DNA of 27,825 bases, from contig DEKU01000002.1 of NCBI GenBank assembly GCA_002354035.1, forward strand, positions 1 through 27,825, in the 5' to 3' direction. The position numbers and the translations under genes were made by a program. This document shows, in pieces, positions 16,181-24,017 of this stretch; within the stretch, counting starts at the first letter, position 1, and each line of letters opens with the position of its first letter. A model generated the notes under the pieces. The model was not told the DNA's origin. It ran no database searches and saw nothing but the letters and a program-made list of their open reading frames with translations. Source of the DNA: Bacteroidales bacterium UBA2714 (GTDB lineage: Bacteria; Bacteroidota; Bacteroidia; Bacteroidales; P3).

Positions 16181-16211
16181 TTTGCACATCCGATTATTTT
16201 CTGTATATTTG
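16181..16211 (+). promoter_or_regulatory. Promoter of pruA (TTTG-N19-TATATTTG)
   Basis: TTTG (16181-16184) and TATATTTG (16204-16211) are separated by exactly 19 bp, a perfect match to the Bacteroidetes promoter. The leader to the ATG at 16260 would be about 40 nt. Confidence 0.8.
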
Positions 16212-16259
16212 CAAAATCTTTTTGGAACGTTAATTGTTAAATCCTATTATTAAAATCTT

Positions 16260-17894
16260 ATGAACAACACCATTATCACATTCCCGAAACCCGAGAACGA
16301 ACCCGTGCTCGGCTACAAACCTGGCAGCCCCGAACGTAAGGAAATCCGCAAGGCGCTGGACGAATTGTACAGGAAAACCACCACCATCTGCCCCATCATC
16401 GGAGGCAAGGAGGTAAAAACTGCCGAGATGGGCGAGATTGTGATGCCCACGGAGAACAAGCATGTGCTGGCCAAATACTACAAAGTTGGCGAGAAAGAGG
16501 TGCGCGACGCCATAGCCGCCTCGATGAAAGCGCATGAGGAGTGGGCCAACACGCCATGGATTGAACGCGCCAGCGTGATGCTGAAAATTGCCACTTTGAT
16601 CAGCGGCAAGTATCGCTATCTGATCAATGCCGCCACCATGCTGGGACAAGGCAAGACGACCATGCAGGCTGAAATCGACTCGGCATGTGAGTTGGTGGAC
16701 TTTTTGCGCTACAATGCCTTCTACGCCTCGCAGATATACAGCGACCAGCCTTGCAGCGACAAGGGCACGCTGAACTATGTCACCTATCGCCCGCTGGAGG
16801 GTTTCGTGTTTGCCATCACCCCGTTCAACTTCACTTCCATTGCCAGCAATCTGTGCCTCTCGCCGGTGCTGATGGGCAATGTGTGCATCTGGAAGCCCAG
16901 CACCACGGCCATGCTTTCCAACTATCTGCTGATGAAGATTTACAAGGAGGCTGGCTTGCCCGACGGAGTTGTGAACTTCCTGCCCGGCAGCGGCTCGCTT
17001 ATCGGCAAGGTGGCTTTTGCCGACGAGAATCTGGCCGGTGTCCATTTCACCGGTTCCACCGGCACTTTCAACAGCTTCTGGAAGTCGATCGGCGATAATA
17101 TCGCCAACTATCGCACTTACCCGAAAATCGTTGGCGAGACGGGCGGCAAGGACTTCATCTTTGTCCACAAGTCGGCCAATCCTGAGCAGGTGGCCACGGC
17201 CATTGTGCGCGGTGCCTTCGAGTTCCAGGGTCAGAAGTGCTCGGCAGCCTCGAGAGCTTACGTTCCCAAGAGCATGTGGCCGAAGGTGGAGAAAATCATC
17301 GGCAAGATGCTTGATGAGATTAAGGTGGGCGATGTGCGCGACTTCAGCGCCTTTGTGAACGCCGTGATTGACGAGGCCTCGTTCGACAACTGCATGCGCT
17401 ACATCAACCACGCCAAGGAGAGCAAGGATGCCGAGATCGTGTTTGGTGGCACGGGCGACAAGAGCCAGGGATGGTTTATCCAGCCCACGGTGATTCTGGC
17501 CAAGGACCCCAAATACAAATCGATGTGCGAAGAGATTTTTGGACCCATCATCACGGTCTATGTCTACGAGGACGGCAAGTATGAGGAAACCCTGCGCCTC
17601 TGCAACGAGACTTCGCCCTACGCTCTGACGGGCGCCATATTCGCCACCGACCGCAAGGCGCTGAGACGCGGTGCCGAGCTGTTGAAATATGCGGCGGGCA
17701 ACATCTACTATAACGACAAGCCCACAGGGGCCGTGGTCGGACAGCAGCCCTTCGGCGGAGCACGCGCCAGCGGCACCAACGACAAGGCGGGGTCGTACCT
17801 CAACCTGATACGCTGGACATCGCCCCAGGCCATCAAGGAGACTTTCGACGCAGCCTACGATTACAAATACCCCTTCATCAGCGATGCTGAATAA
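16260..17894 (+). CDS. pruA: L-glutamate gamma-semialdehyde (1-pyrroline-5-carboxylate) dehydrogenase
   Basis: A 544-residue NAD-dependent aldehyde dehydrogenase that oxidises glutamate semialdehyde to glutamate, the second step of proline breakdown. The catalytic Cys327 is in GQKCSAASR and the general base Glu293 is in VGETGGKD. FTGSTGTF is the nucleotide-binding segment, and ITPFNFTSIASNL and KPSTTAMLSNY are typical of this subfamily. The 544-residue single-domain length matches the stand-alone type (like the mitochondrial ALDH4A1), not the bifunctional PutA. No proline dehydrogenase gene lies nearby, so the other half of the pathway is elsewhere. It has its own strong promoter and is followed by a hairpin at 17912. 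Confidence 0.95.
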   Translation: MNNTIITFPKPENEPVLGYKPGSPERKEIRKALDELYRKTTTICPIIGGKEVKTAEMGEIVMPTENKHVLAKYYKVGEKEVRDAIAASMKAHEEWANTPWIERASVMLKIATLISGKYRYLINAATMLGQGKTTMQAEIDSACELVDFLRYNAFYASQIYSDQPCSDKGTLNYVTYRPLEGFVFAITPFNFTSIASNLCLSPVLMGNVCIWKPSTTAMLSNYLLMKIYKEAGLPDGVVNFLPGSGSLIGKVAFADENLAGVHFTGSTGTFNSFWKSIGDNIANYRTYPKIVGETGGKDFIFVHKSANPEQVATAIVRGAFEFQGQKCSAASRAYVPKSMWPKVEKIIGKMLDEIKVGDVRDFSAFVNAVIDEASFDNCMRYINHAKESKDAEIVFGGTGDKSQGWFIQPTVILAKDPKYKSMCEEIFGPIITVYVYEDGKYEETLRLCNETSPYALTGAIFATDRKALRRGAELLKYAAGNIYYNDKPTGAVVGQQPFGGARASGTNDKAGSYLNLIRWTSPQAIKETFDAAYDYKYPFISDAE

Positions 17895-17911
17895 TAAAGT
17901 CACAATAGTGG

Positions 17912-17940
17912 AGCCCTGCCCTGGCGAGGGTAGGGCTTTT
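17912..17940 (+). terminator. Terminator or attenuator between pruA and the barrel/S41 module
   Basis: An 11-bp stem pairs AGCCCTGCCCT (17912-17922) with AGGGTAGGGCT (17927-17937), with one G-T pair and the tight loop GGCG. A short T tract follows (TTTT at 17937-17940). It is 17 bp beyond pruA and only 17 bp before the next start codon, so it may also regulate the downstream genes. Confidence 0.7.
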
Positions 17941-17957
17941 CACTTAAACTCAAAAAA

Positions 17958-18695
17958 ATGAAAAAACTAATTGTATCTCTGCTTTTAGCAATGGCAATGG
18001 GCAGTGCGGCCTTTGCCCAGGATGGTATCTCTGCCGATACCACGGGCGGCAAGAAGGCCCCGTTGCAGACGTTTAATCACAAGTGGTCAGTCGGTGTGGC
18101 CGTGAGCGGCAACATCAACATCATGACAACAGGTACGGCCTATATGTCGACGGTGACCTACTACCCCTTCTTAGGCACCGGAATAGGCATCAATGCCAAC
18201 TACCGTCTTTTCAAGTGGCTCTCCTTCCGCGTCGGAGCCATGTCGTTGATGAAAAGTCATAGATGGGAAAATGCCATTACCATTGATGGCAACACTGCCT
18301 CTACGTCGTCGGTCTATGAGAACCGTTTTGTAAATATCCCGGTTCTTGCTGACTTCTCCATAGGCAAGAAGACGCGCTTCCATCTTTTCCTTGGCGGCTA
18401 TCTGGGCTACTGGACCAATGGACACATCATTGGTTCTGAGATTCCTTTCCTCTCCCTCAACGATGAAGGTGTGAACAATGACTATGAGTTCGACAGCCGT
18501 CGTGACAACCGATTTGAGGCCGGTCTGGCCTACGGTCTGGGTCTGGCCATTCCGTTGTCCAACAGGTTAGAGATGGATATTGACCTCATCACCCACTATG
18601 GGCTGACCGATATGCAGAAGAAATATATGCGTCAGCAAAATCCCCGCTACAACACCACTACCATGCTCCAACTCGGGTTGGCCTATAATTTTTAG
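17958..18695 (+). CDS. Small outer-membrane beta-barrel protein (copy 1 of the module)
   Basis: A 245-residue protein with a signal peptide (1-21, ending AAFAQ) and about eight amphipathic strands ending in LQLGLAYNF, with a final aromatic residue as in outer-membrane barrels. It looks like the OMP beta-barrel (PorT-like) family common in Bacteroidetes. It is a clear paralogue of the gene at 20039: both share a RDNR(F/L)E segment, the NPRYNT motif near the C-terminus and similar length. The S41-like lipoprotein gene starts 41 bp downstream. The function of the barrel is not known; the pairing suggests it anchors or serves the lipoprotein. Confidence 0.8.
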   Translation: MKKLIVSLLLAMAMGSAAFAQDGISADTTGGKKAPLQTFNHKWSVGVAVSGNINIMTTGTAYMSTVTYYPFLGTGIGINANYRLFKWLSFRVGAMSLMKSHRWENAITIDGNTASTSSVYENRFVNIPVLADFSIGKKTRFHLFLGGYLGYWTNGHIIGSEIPFLSLNDEGVNNDYEFDSRRDNRFEAGLAYGLGLAIPLSNRLEMDIDLITHYGLTDMQKKYMRQQNPRYNTTTMLQLGLAYNF

Positions 18696-18736
18696 TACCA
18701 AAGAACATCAACTTACGTAACAGAAAACTTGTGAAT

Positions 18737-20026
18737 ATGAAACATTATAATCCGTTCCGTTTTATAGCCTGTGTCATGGCTGTAACAACGCTCTTTGTTG
18801 CCTGCCGCAAGGAGCCTCTCGAACTCCAAAACCCCAATACGCGCCGCTGCTCCACCTATTTCGAGCAGTTCGAGGCCGTGTGGGAGGGCATTGACCACAC
18901 CTATGTCCTTTGGTCGCGCGACACCGTGGACTGGGATGCCCGCTATGAGAAGTTCAAACCTATCTTTGAGTCGTTTGATGCCCGTGGCACAGTGGATGTT
19001 GAAGAGTGGAGCCAAGCCTGGGAAGATTTTACCTACGGGCTGCTGGACCACCACATGTACATCAGGCTGTACAACCCCAAGTCAGAAGTAACCTTAGGCC
19101 TCAAACCTGCCAAGAACGACTACGAGCATAAGACCGATATCAGTGCGCAGATCGCCATCCTAAAGCAGCAACCCGGCGTGACCAACTATGTCGAATACTG
19201 GGACAGCAAAAACCCCTACACCAACAGTGTAGCTTGTCTGCTTCCCGGTAAGACCACTGGTAAGTATATCGCATATCTCCGTCTGGGGGAATTTGCGATC
19301 TCTACCTTATACAAAGATGACACCCTTGCCAACAAGGCCGCTATCGAAGCCCCTCTCCGTGCTTTCTATGGCGATGATTATTCCAATGGTATCAGCAATG
19401 GTTTGGCTGCTCGCGAGGACGTGGAGTCCATCATCATTGACCTCCGTGGCAACCCTGGTGGCAATGTGGCCGACCTCAGCCCGGCAATCGGTTCGTTGAT
19501 GCAGACAGGTTGCGAGTATGGCTATTCCCGTTACAAACAAGGTACCGGCCGTCTGGACTACAGCGGATGGATGCCCGCCGGCATTCCCCTGCCATTGCAC
19601 CATCTCACGAAGGCCAAACCGGTTGTTGCACTTACTGATATTAACTCCGTGAGTTGTGCTGAGCTGAGCACCCAGATCATCAAAACCATGCCTCAGGGGA
19701 AAGTCATTGGCGAGCGTACCTATGGTGGCACTTGTGCCTTGAATCCCTATACTGATGTATGGTTCAATATCTATTACACCGGATGCTTCGGTGACCAAAA
19801 ACTGTTTCCGCAGCCAGGCGTTGGCGATGGCAAGCCCACTCATCCCGAAGATTTTGCCTACTATGTCTACAGCGGGACTTTCGATATAGTCACCAAGGAC
19901 TATAAGAGCCTTGAGGGTGTCGGTGTGCAGCCTGACATCAAGGTGCTGTATGATGCTGAGGCACTGGCAGCCGGCAGAGATACTCAGCTTGATGCAGCCC
20001 TCAGTTATTTGCGTTCCAATCAGTAA
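18737..20026 (+). CDS. S41-peptidase-like lipoprotein (copy 1 of the module)
   Basis: A 429-residue lipoprotein with a lipobox Cys at 23 (LFVACRKEPLE). The ATG at 18737 is preferred to a GTG two codons earlier. Residues of about 35-120 resemble the N-terminal (tricorn C1-like) helical domain, with DTVDWDARYEKFKPIF and the GLLDHH motif (His105-His106). The protease core follows: YIAYLRLGEF, IIIDLRGNPGGNVADL and NSVSCAEL, whose Ser306 is the expected nucleophile. No PDZ domain is evident. The lysine of the Ser-Lys dyad, expected 25 residues later, is Gly331 (GERTYGG). Activity would therefore need a tricorn-like arrangement with the DHH histidine, or may be lost. The second barrel gene starts 12 bp later. 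Confidence 0.85.
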   Translation: MKHYNPFRFIACVMAVTTLFVACRKEPLELQNPNTRRCSTYFEQFEAVWEGIDHTYVLWSRDTVDWDARYEKFKPIFESFDARGTVDVEEWSQAWEDFTYGLLDHHMYIRLYNPKSEVTLGLKPAKNDYEHKTDISAQIAILKQQPGVTNYVEYWDSKNPYTNSVACLLPGKTTGKYIAYLRLGEFAISTLYKDDTLANKAAIEAPLRAFYGDDYSNGISNGLAAREDVESIIIDLRGNPGGNVADLSPAIGSLMQTGCEYGYSRYKQGTGRLDYSGWMPAGIPLPLHHLTKAKPVVALTDINSVSCAELSTQIIKTMPQGKVIGERTYGGTCALNPYTDVWFNIYYTGCFGDQKLFPQPGVGDGKPTHPEDFAYYVYSGTFDIVTKDYKSLEGVGVQPDIKVLYDAEALAAGRDTQLDAALSYLRSNQ

Positions 20027-20038
20027 TAGTCGGTAGCA

Positions 20039-20764
20039 ATGAAATTGTTTTATTCAGCTTTGCTGCTGATGTGTATGGTAGGAATCGGCATGCAGCCGCT
20101 CGCAGCTCAGGAAGAGCCTGCTGCCGATTCCTCTCCCCGTGTGCGCCACTGGGTGTTCGGTCTCAACGCCGGTTTGGACCGCAATTACCATTCGGTCGAC
20201 ATGGTGTATATGACTGACATGCGTTTCGACAAGTACCGTGAGGGCAGTGTGTTCGGCTTCCGTATCGGTTATGCCCCGACCAAGTGGCTTTCCATCAATA
20301 CGGGTGCCGTGCTGATCCAGAAGAACTACCACATGGACCATGTGTTCCAGTACTATAATCTGCGATATTCCCTCCCGACGACCACTACCAACCAATATGT
20401 GAACGTGCCGTTGGAACTGCGGCTGTCGGTTGGGAACACCGTGAAAATCCACGCCTTTGGAGGAGTCTTTGGCGGCTACTGGCTCAGCAGTCACCGAAGT
20501 GGCACCACCTATTCTTTCTCCAACGACCGGAATTATGAATTCGACGAAGACTGGGAATTCAACGATAAGCGCGACAACCGCTTGGAGACAGGCTTTACCT
20601 GGGGCGCAGGCATAAGTGGTATGATTATAGGCCGGATTGAAGTCGGAGCCGACATACGATGGTATTACAGCACCTCCGACATCCAGAAGCCATATATGGT
20701 GAATCTGAATCCACGCTACAATACGGCTTTTGCCATCCAGGCCGGAGTGAGCTACTGGCTATAA
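20039..20764 (+). CDS. Small outer-membrane beta-barrel protein (copy 2 of the module)
   Basis: A 241-residue paralogue of the barrel at 17958. It has a signal peptide (1-23, ending PLAAQ), then strands such as VFGLNAGLDRNYHSVDM and KWLSINTGAVLIQKNYHM, and ends AIQAGVSYWL. It shares NPRYNT and RDNRLE with copy 1 but has clearly diverged, so the duplication is not recent. It starts 12 bp after copy 1 of the S41 gene and lies 45 bp before copy 2, which suggests a single transcript. Confidence 0.8.
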   Translation: MKLFYSALLLMCMVGIGMQPLAAQEEPAADSSPRVRHWVFGLNAGLDRNYHSVDMVYMTDMRFDKYREGSVFGFRIGYAPTKWLSINTGAVLIQKNYHMDHVFQYYNLRYSLPTTTTNQYVNVPLELRLSVGNTVKIHAFGGVFGGYWLSSHRSGTTYSFSNDRNYEFDEDWEFNDKRDNRLETGFTWGAGISGMIIGRIEVGADIRWYYSTSDIQKPYMVNLNPRYNTAFAIQAGVSYWL

Positions 20765-20809
20765 ATTATCTGAGTATCATCAACAGACTCTACTGCCAAA
20801 AGTATTATT

Positions 20810-22150
20810 ATGAGACATTTAAAGTTTTATTGCATTGTATTGGCTTCGGTTGCTCTCTTACTGGCGTCTTGCCGCAAGGAACCGTTGGAGAACAATGGGA
20901 ACCCCAACCATATCCTCTGCCGTACCTACACCCAGCAGTTTGAAACCATCTGGGCTGGCATGGACCAAGGGTATGTCTTTTGGGACCGTGACACCGTGGA
21001 TTGGGACAAGCGCTATGAGCAGTTCAAGCCTATTTTTGCTGCATTCGATTCCCGTCCTGCCAATAATCCCGTCACCTATCGTGAGTTTGCCGAAGCCTAT
21101 TATGGCCTGTTCCAGGGTCTGCTGGACCACCACCTCACGGCCCGTATCTACACCCCCAAGGGGACACCCCGTGGCGCATGTGAGGTCATCATACAGCCTG
21201 GCGAGAACGATTATGTACATCCCACCTATCCCGACCAAGAACGCAACCTTCAGCTCAAAGCCTTACGCAAAAAGGCCATCCCCGGTACGATGAAGGAGTA
21301 CAACCCTAATACTACCTATGGTATTCCGGGTTCATATTTCTGTCTCATCAAGGGAGCCAATGAAGGCGAGCTGATTGCCTACTTCCGTTTCACCGGTTTC
21401 TCAATGGTGCAGATGCATCAAATGTATGAGTATGGCTCGTCCGCTTTCCCCGATGCAGTGAAGGCCCAGGCTCCGGCCAAGGCTTTCTATGGCCCCCGCT
21501 ACCATGAGGGCATCAACATGGAGGGCGCTGGCTATGCCAATAACGATTCGGTGGTGGGCATCATCTTCGATGTGCGAGGCAATGGGGGTGGCAGTGTCGC
21601 CGACCTTTCTCCCATTGTGGGTTCCTTGGGTCAAAGTCCCACGCTGGTGGGCTACACACGCGTCAAAGAGGGCTATGGCCGCCTCGACTACAGCGCCTGG
21701 TCCGAGAGCTGGGTGGCCAGTCCTGCCAACGCGCACCTCAAAAAGGCTAAACCCATCGTTGTGCTGGCGGATATCAACTCTGTCAGCTGTGCCGAGTTGG
21801 CCACTATGTTGATCAAGGCGCTCCCCAATGGCACCTTTATTGGTGAGCGGACCTACGGCGCTATCGGTGGTCTGTATTCAGGCAACGCGACCAATATCTA
21901 TCATGATTTGTTCTATGACGGTTGCTTTGGCGATTACGACTATTTCGAGAACGGGCCCGACCCCTACAAGGATATTTTCTCCTTCTACATTTACACCAGC
22001 ACTTTCCACATGGTCGACAACAACTATGGCGATGTTGAGGGCGTAGGTGTGCAGCCCGATATCGAAATAAAGTACAATTACAAGTTATTGGAACAAGGGA
22101 CAGACAACCAGCTCGACCGAGCCATCCGTTTCCTTCGTGTCGGGCATTGA
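20810..22150 (+). CDS. S41-peptidase-like lipoprotein (copy 2 of the module)
   Basis: A 446-residue lipoprotein, Cys at 21 (LLASCRKEPLE), with the same CRKEPLE start as copy 1. It shares DTVDWDKRYEQFKPIF, GLLDHH (His107-His108), IIFDVRGNGGGSVADL and NSVSCAEL (Ser326). The lysine position of the classical dyad is Ala351 (GERTYGA). It is slightly longer than copy 1 through small insertions, for instance around residues 120-150 (EVIIQPGENDYVHPTYP). It closes the module and is followed 24 bp later by a strong terminator. Confidence 0.85.
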   Translation: MRHLKFYCIVLASVALLLASCRKEPLENNGNPNHILCRTYTQQFETIWAGMDQGYVFWDRDTVDWDKRYEQFKPIFAAFDSRPANNPVTYREFAEAYYGLFQGLLDHHLTARIYTPKGTPRGACEVIIQPGENDYVHPTYPDQERNLQLKALRKKAIPGTMKEYNPNTTYGIPGSYFCLIKGANEGELIAYFRFTGFSMVQMHQMYEYGSSAFPDAVKAQAPAKAFYGPRYHEGINMEGAGYANNDSVVGIIFDVRGNGGGSVADLSPIVGSLGQSPTLVGYTRVKEGYGRLDYSAWSESWVASPANAHLKKAKPIVVLADINSVSCAELATMLIKALPNGTFIGERTYGAIGGLYSGNATNIYHDLFYDGCFGDYDYFENGPDPYKDIFSFYIYTSTFHMVDNNYGDVEGVGVQPDIEIKYNYKLLEQGTDNQLDRAIRFLRVGH

Positions 22151-22174
22151 TTCCACTGTCTGAAAATGGTCTAA

Positions 22175-22206
22175 AAAAAGGGAGGCTCTTACTGGCCTCC
22201 CTTTTT
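22175..22206. terminator. Bidirectional terminator between the S41 module and the binding-protein gene
   Basis: A 12-bp stem pairs AAAAAGGGAGGC (22175-22186) with GCCTCCCTTTTT (22195-22206) around an 8-nt loop. The A-run and T-run make it work on both strands. The stop codon of the minus-strand gene (22189-22191) lies in the loop. Confidence 0.88.
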
Positions 22207-23142
22207 GTTCATTCTCTCATTTAGGAATTGAATGGCTTGTAGGTTGCGGGGCACTTGCAAATCTATTGTCCCGCTCTCAATGGCTATCACCCGTCCTTCC
22301 TTTACGGCTTTCAGACGGTTGTAGGGTGTGGTGCGGCAGAAAGTGGCCGAGTCTTCCCTCCGGATGATGATGTAGTCCGGATCTTGCTCCATCAAAGCCT
22401 CCAGGCTATAGCTCCAACCCTTTATGCCAGCGGCTATATTGCGCCCTCCTGCCATGGTGATAATGTCGTTGATAAACGACTGCCCTCCGGCAGTGAAATT
22501 GCCCGATGGGCCAAACCCTACCACATAGTATACTCCCGGACGGTGGCTGCTGTCGGTATGGGGCTCCATCTTTAAGGCCGCCACCTGCTCCTTCATCAGG
22601 GCCGTCAGGCTGTCGGCTTCGTGCGTATGGCCTGTTAGCTTTCCTATTTTCAGGATATTGTCATACAGCCCGTCAAATTGCTGCTTTTCTATGACACAGA
22701 CTAACGGGATTCCCATCTGCTCTAATTGTAGCGAGCTTTTCTGTGGTATCATCGAGCCGCTGATGACAAGGTCTGGTTTGAGCGATGCAATCTTCTCTAC
22801 ATTCAGATTGCTGATTCCGCCTATTGTGGTGATGTTCTTAGCCTCCGGTGGATAAATGCAATAGTCGGTCCGGCCTATCAGCAGGTTTTCTGCCTTCAAG
22901 GCATATATGATTTCGGTCACAGCCGGCGAGGTGCTGACAATTCGCTTAGGGCTGACGGGTACCATAGCGGTGTGTTGGTAGTCGTCGGTGTATTCAACCG
23001 TTTGGGCGGTATTGTTGCTGCCAGCGGGGTTGCACGCCGCTAACGCCAATACCATAACCAATACAGCCACGCCGGTCATCACCACCGATGGCAGCCCATG
23101 CTTGGCAATCTGTTTCATCTTTTTTTGCTTGAGTTTAGGCAT
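22189..23142 (-). CDS. ABC-transporter substrate-binding lipoprotein (BtuF/FepB-like)
   Basis: A 317-residue lipoprotein, lipobox ending at Cys37 (ALAACNPAG), of the periplasmic-binding family that captures cobalamin, haem or iron-siderophores (PF01497 type). VPVSPKRIVSTSPAVTEIIY and LIGRTDYCIYPPEA open the first lobe; ASLKPDLVISGS and VGFGPSGNFTAGGQSFIND are typical family segments. The ligand cannot be told. No permease or ATPase gene is adjacent, so it is an orphan here. The first ATG overlaps the end of fabG by 8 bp; a second ATG (23118) would leave a gap of 16 bp and a shorter signal. Coupling to fabG is likely in either case. Confidence 0.85.
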   Translation of the reverse strand: MPKLKQKKMKQIAKHGLPSVVMTGVAVLVMVLALAACNPAGSNNTAQTVEYTDDYQHTAMVPVSPKRIVSTSPAVTEIIYALKAENLLIGRTDYCIYPPEAKNITTIGGISNLNVEKIASLKPDLVISGSMIPQKSSLQLEQMGIPLVCVIEKQQFDGLYDNILKIGKLTGHTHEADSLTALMKEQVAALKMEPHTDSSHRPGVYYVVGFGPSGNFTAGGQSFINDIITMAGGRNIAAGIKGWSYSLEALMEQDPDYIIIRREDSATFCRTTPYNRLKAVKEGRVIAIESGTIDLQVPRNLQAIQFLNERMNKKGGQ

Positions 23143-23881
23143 CTTCCATTCCTCCGCACAGGTGCATCACGTCGCCCGTGTTATAGCTTCCCAGTTCCGA
23201 GGCGTAGTAGAGGCATGCGTTGGCCACTTCCTGGGGCGTTCCCGGACGCCGGAGGGGAATGCGGGTCTGCCAATAGGTCTTCAACTGCTCAGGTATGTCG
23301 CCGGTCATCTCCGTTACGATAAAACCCGGCGCCACAACGTTCATTCGGATATTCCGTGCTCCCAGCTCCTTGACAGCCGACTTCGTAAAGCCTATGATTC
23401 CGGCCTTGGCCGCCGCATAGTTGGCTTGGCCGGTGTTGCCGCCAATGCCCACCACCGAGCTTATGTTGACAATGCTTCCAAACCCCTGCTTCCACATCGT
23501 CGGCTGCACAGCCTGTGTCATCAGGAAAACCGATTTCAGGTCATTGTTTATCACATTGTCCCACTGGGCCTCTGTCATTCGTTTTATCGCCGCGTCGTCG
23601 GTGATACCGGCATTGTTGATCAGTATGTCCAAATGGCCGAAGTCTTTCAGCGTGTCGGCTACAAATTGTTTGGTACTCTCCATGTCGGCCACGTTGACGG
23701 CATAGCCCTTGGCCCGAACGCCAAGTGCGGTCAGCTCTTGTTCCACGGCTTCCATCTGGGCGTTGCGGCTGCGGCCGCAGAATGCGATGTCGCAGCCCTC
23801 TTCGGCAAAGCGGATGGCTATGGCTCGTCCTATACCTCGTGTGGCTCCTGTTATAATGGCCACTTTGTCTTTTAATAGCAT
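23135..23881 (-). CDS. fabG: 3-oxoacyl-[acyl-carrier-protein] reductase
   Basis: A 248-residue short-chain dehydrogenase that reduces 3-oxoacyl-ACP with NADPH in fatty-acid synthesis. It has the TGATRGIG cofactor motif (11-18), NNAG (89-92), and the catalytic Ser142, Tyr155 and Lys159 (VNISSVVG, ANYAAAKAG). These lie four positions later than in the E. coli enzyme. PGFIVTEMT is the usual C-terminal segment. An open frame continues 27 codons upstream, but the ATG at 23881 gives the standard MLLKDKVAIITG start, and the additional residues have no SDR character. Other fatty-acid genes are not nearby. Confidence 0.93.
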   Translation of the reverse strand: MLLKDKVAIITGATRGIGRAIAIRFAEEGCDIAFCGRSRNAQMEAVEQELTALGVRAKGYAVNVADMESTKQFVADTLKDFGHLDILINNAGITDDAAIKRMTEAQWDNVINNDLKSVFLMTQAVQPTMWKQGFGSIVNISSVVGIGGNTGQANYAAAKAGIIGFTKSAVKELGARNIRMNVVAPGFIVTEMTGDIPEQLKTYWQTRIPLRRPGTPQEVANACLYYASELGSYNTGDVMHLCGGMEDA

Positions 23882-23927
23882 GTCGGTTAGTGTTTTTGGT
23901 TTGTCGTGTCCCCGAAATCTGGACACT

Positions 23928-23967
23928 AAAAAGGGGAGTTGAAAGCCTCTTGTCGCTCCCAACTCCC
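23928..23967 (-). terminator. Terminator of gapA
   Basis: On the minus strand GGGAGTTG (23967-23960) pairs with CAACTCCC (23941-23934) around an 18-nt loop and is followed by CTTTTTAG. It lies about 50 bp after the gapA stop and upstream of fabG. Confidence 0.7.
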
Positions 23968-24017
23968 GTTTGTTTTTAAGTTATTGTCTCATCACGCTGT
24001 GTGATGCTTTTCTGGGT

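Noticed and set aside
16230..17903. Open frame of 557 codons on the minus strand opposite pruA
   Set aside because: It is the mirror of a clear pruA gene with all catalytic motifs; the minus-strand protein has no recognisable domain and comes from codon bias in a GC-rich gene.
23906..23926. GTGTCC/GGACAC inverted repeat upstream of fabG as an insertion-sequence end
   Set aside because: Only 6-bp arms, no transposase gene, no matching second end and no target duplication were seen.
23882..23962. N-terminal extension of fabG by 27 codons
   Set aside because: The additional residues do not belong to the SDR fold, and the extension overlaps the gapA terminator region.
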